7,204 nucleotides of DNA from Ruminococcus sp. (lineage in GTDB: Bacteria; Bacillota; Clostridia; Oscillospirales; Ruminococcaceae), in assembly GCA_003446315.1 (NCBI GenBank), contig DMBA01000205.1:1-7204 (forward strand), read 5' to 3'. A program made the position numbers and the translations under genes. Within the stretch, counting starts at the first letter, position 1, and every line of letters starts with the position of its first letter. Below are positions 5,801 through 7,204 of this stretch, one piece after another. Below the pieces are notes generated by a model. It worked only from the letters and a program-made list of their open reading frames with translations, searched no databases and was not told where the DNA came from.

Positions 5801-7091
5801 CCTGACACTGAAAGCAAATGACAAGAATCTGGACGGCATTTATGTGCTCGGTGTGGGCACAGGCGGAAAAGTCGGCGATTATGATCCGAAACATCCGAAT
5901 TCGCAGGGCATGCTCCCGTTCTGTGCAACGATCGCAGTCACTGCTTTGAATGCCTCAGATTACATCTATAATACCAACACATTCAATATGGAAGAGCTCG
6001 ATGACAATTCCAGCTTTGAAGATCAGGAACGGATGCTGGAAAAAGAATCCATCATTTATGATTCCTTCTATGATTACGAAGATCTCCCGATTTGTCACAG
6101 CATGTGGCAAAGAAACGGCTATGAAGAAACGCTGTATCGTCTGGATGAATTCAACTTCTCTGACATCATCCCTGCAACACCGGATGAAAACGGCGACTTC
6201 ACACTGGAATATGATATCACCGATCTGGATCAGTATCTGATTACAGCAGCCGACCGTGCATATAACATTGCAGAAACCGCTCATTATTCAGAAAGTGCAA
6301 AACCGAATCATCTCACCGCCGGCATTTATACCAGTGACAACGGCATTTATGAAATCAAAGAAACCCAATTCACCTTCACGCCGTGCATGAAGAACAATCC
6401 GATCACTTATTACTATACGCTGGAAGACGGCATCATGACGATCAATCGGTTCGGCATGCCGGATGAATACGACAAGCAGAACACCAGCCGTCAGATTCAG
6501 GTTTCCGGCAACGAAAATACGGGCTATCGTTTCAGAAGCGACAATCTGGATACGCTGCTGCAAATCTATACAGACACTGTCACGAGTGAAAAACTGAATC
6601 CGACGACCGATATGACCACAACAGAAGGATTCTTCAAGATCTTCGGCTATGAAGCTGAACGGGAATATCTCAAGCCTTACATGGATAGCCTGATTCCCGG
6701 TATCCATTTCGGCATGACGGAATACAAAGTCTCGAACGGCATTGTGACCTATACGATCCATTATTACGGAGAAGTATATGAAGAAGACATGCGTTTCATT
6801 GTAGACCTTCACACCGGAATGGTTCAGCGTTCTTACGGAAACGGTCGTGATGAGAATCTGGGTTATATCTGGGATCTTCTGAAAGCCATTCCGCTGGGCG
6901 ATGTTGACGAAAGCGGTGACGTTGACGTATCAGACGCAGTTCTGCTGGCACGCTTCCTTGCAGAAGACTCCGAAGCGATCATTTCCGAAAACGGACTGCA
7001 AAATGCAGACTGCAACAAAAACGGCGCACCGGATTTGAATGATGTTACCATGATCCTGCGCGCGATCGCACAAATCATCGTACTCCGATAA
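2853..7091 (+). CDS. Secreted S8 subtilisin-like protease (C5a peptidase/lactocepin type) with C-terminal dockerin
   Basis: A 1412-aa exported serine endopeptidase. AGGAGG (2844-2849) lies only three bases before the ATG at 2853; an in-frame TTG at 2859 is nine bases away and would lose two residues. A signal peptide (MKLKRKRLAR plus Ala-rich core, cut near residue 35) is followed by an I9-like propeptide (about 57-150). The S8 domain carries the full triad: D186 (ALIDSEID), H257 (HGTHVAG) and S579 (GTSMATP), with oxyanion N354 (AAGN). A PA domain is inserted at about 405-530 (NGKLALIDRG, AGAVGAIIV), diagnostic of the C5a peptidase/lactocepin branch. Fn3-like domains follow: about 655-785 (ends FFIDGYLLL, PMTGFSDDF), about 865-965 (YISPNGD, PLTIDTVSPT) and about 970-1140. 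Residues about 1150-1345 are unrecognised. The dockerin (1348-1412) has two complete calcium loops (D1350 to D1361, D1386 to D1397). No LPXTG anchor is present, unlike the wall-bound streptococcal relatives. Substrate unknown. Confidence 0.94.
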   Translation: MKLKRKRLARMLSLAAAAAVSCSGFAGTTVLQTHAETAEPAAVETNPMPTAEELEQAEAIPFIITLEADAILTGETDTEYLNTPDAAAEAGRIRRMQDQIIAQIREWYPNLEIGFRYTTAINGFSCRIPAMLSPFIYDIPGVKSVTKCSKMKVKEQMAMASQLGGFPAYYDETDCHGEGQVIALIDSEIDATHPMFAPLPDEASPRLTKNDIARIANGIGFNIDIDPERAYLNSKIPFAVDYVTDPYSDVPNDEDYHGTHVAGIAAGETFTDSKGTTFSGVAPNAQLVFMAMDAAMFNFEEIAVAELEDAIKLQVDVINMSLGVDGENHSYDPIQEAVSTAEKAGITVCIAAGNADDGTSSGLVHTADNPDRSQMNAFVGEGSCSLAVASSDNPIDEEFKTLQFGDQLMPCTGSVPYMSYEIRHLGDLLGETPYEYVYCGLGYEEDFEGKDLNGKLALIDRGQLDFEEKAYNARMAGAVGAIIVQSTYDPPLLMTNSDDLLLAMISKENGDILKNASPENRVVHFSTQTVTITKPQVVSNFTSYGIHSDLELRPDIMGVGGAVESAAYGQSAEVMDGTSMATPYLSGCTALLNEFLQKSGCTLTGSEKSRYIRNLLMTSAVPYQENNMYVTPRRQGSGFVSVNNAIHTKVLLTGAEGESKLSLRDNLGTQFSFPVTITNISNEDVKFESARLALTTDDTYYDSNLSAYVISGQQPLACSADFGNLTEIAAGETKTETVTVALDASQAEALKLIFTNGFFIDGYLLLEGADNTPDISIPMTGFSDDFFEIPFLSEPLNTYVKTACGDYFNSDSLAERSEFALQYFNENLDQNTLDYMREHIANLEDNLLGGYELEEQYKAKYPKNSGIYISPNGDHMAELPLIKAEIKRNGTTNGIHILDADGNDLTPNPQHAPLFSGESNVYTTDQLLNNLPDGEYTASWGIVRPTDATGDERIIPEIQVPLTIDTVSPTIRTSKKEVNGRTILTLKANDKNLDGIYVLGVGTGGKVGDYDPKHPNSQGMLPFCATIAVTALNASDYIYNTNTFNMEELDDNSSFEDQERMLEKESIIYDSFYDYEDLPICHSMWQRNGYEETLYRLDEFNFSDIIPATPDENGDFTLEYDITDLDQYLITAADRAYNIAETAHYSESAKPNHLTAGIYTSDNGIYEIKETQFTFTPCMKNNPITYYYTLEDGIMTINRFGMPDEYDKQNTSRQIQVSGNENTGYRFRSDNLDTLLQIYTDTVTSEKLNPTTDMTTTEGFFKIFGYEAEREYLKPYMDSLIPGIHFGMTEYKVSNGIVTYTIHYYGEVYEEDMRFIVDLHTGMVQRSYGNGRDENLGYIWDLLKAIPLGDVDESGDVDVSDAVLLARFLAEDSEAIISENGLQNADCNKNGAPDLNDVTMILRAIAQIIVLR

Positions 7092-7094
7092 GAA

Positions 7095-7146
7095 TTGATG
7101 TGCAATCAACAAAACAACTCCCTGAATGCAAAGGGACGATGTTGAT
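7095..7146 (+). other. Base-paired element between the protease stop codon and its terminator
   Basis: ATCAACA (7105-7111) pairs perfectly with TGTTGAT (7140-7146), enclosing TCCCT (7119-7123) with AGGGA (7132-7136) and an 8-nt loop. A competing 5-bp hairpin, TTGAT (7095-7099) with ATCAA (7105-7109), uses part of the same arm, so the two folds exclude each other. No T-run follows. It may protect the 3' end of the mRNA or simply be a remnant hairpin; its function is not known. Confidence 0.4.
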
Positions 7147-7157
7147 ATAGAAGTATT

Positions 7158-7204
7158 CGCCATAGTATTTCTGATGTCGGGTCAGAAGTACTATGGCGTT
7201 TCTA
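7158..7204 (+). terminator. Intrinsic terminator after the protease gene
   Basis: CGCCATAGTA (7158-7167) pairs perfectly with TACTATGGCG (7189-7198). The helix continues inward for seven more pairs (7168-7174 with 7182-7188, one G-T wobble) to a 7-nt loop, giving a 17-bp uninterrupted stem. TTTCTA follows, a short U-tract cut off by the window edge. The opposite strand has no comparable T-run beside the stem, so it serves the rightward gene. Confidence 0.82.

Overview
The window looks like part of the genome of a fibre-degrading, cellulosome-forming Ruminococcus or a close clostridial relative (order Eubacteriales). This rests on three things seen in the sequence: two secreted proteins that end in dockerin modules, a family 9 cellulase with a CBM3c-like module, and a CIRCE heat-shock operator of the Bacillota type. 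The species cannot be fixed from this sequence alone.

Layout. Positions 1-232 are a divergent control region. A near-perfect sigma-A promoter fires leftward out of the window, and its -35 box lies inside a CIRCE (HrcA) operator. The unseen gene to the left is therefore probably a chaperone or heat-shock gene. A second, rightward promoter (145-173) drives a GH9 endoglucanase (233-2569) through a short leader that contains a stem-loop. A terminator-like hairpin follows at 2574-2617. Next come an extended -10 promoter (2689-2697) and a leader of about 150 nt with a possible three-way junction (2773-2828). These lead into a very large subtilisin-family protease of the C5a peptidase/lactocepin type (2853-7091, 1412 aa). 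A strong terminator-like hairpin (7158-7204) closes the window, with another base-paired element between it and the stop codon.

How the genes work together. Both proteins have a signal peptide and a C-terminal dockerin, so both are expected to be exported and plugged into cohesins on a scaffoldin encoded elsewhere. The GH9 enzyme would cut cellulose or related beta-1,4-glucans. The protease would act on extracellular or cell-surface protein, or process cellulosome components; its substrate cannot be read from the sequence. The two genes appear to be separate transcription units with their own promoters and terminators. Their dockerins differ: the GH9 one keeps a single calcium loop, while the protease one has two.

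The most interesting points are the dockerin-borne, apparently non-wall-anchored C5a-peptidase-like protease, with about 195 residues of unrecognised sequence before its dockerin; the CIRCE whose one deviation from the consensus creates a perfect -35 box; and the structured leader ahead of the protease. No mobile element, CRISPR array, tRNA or rRNA was seen.
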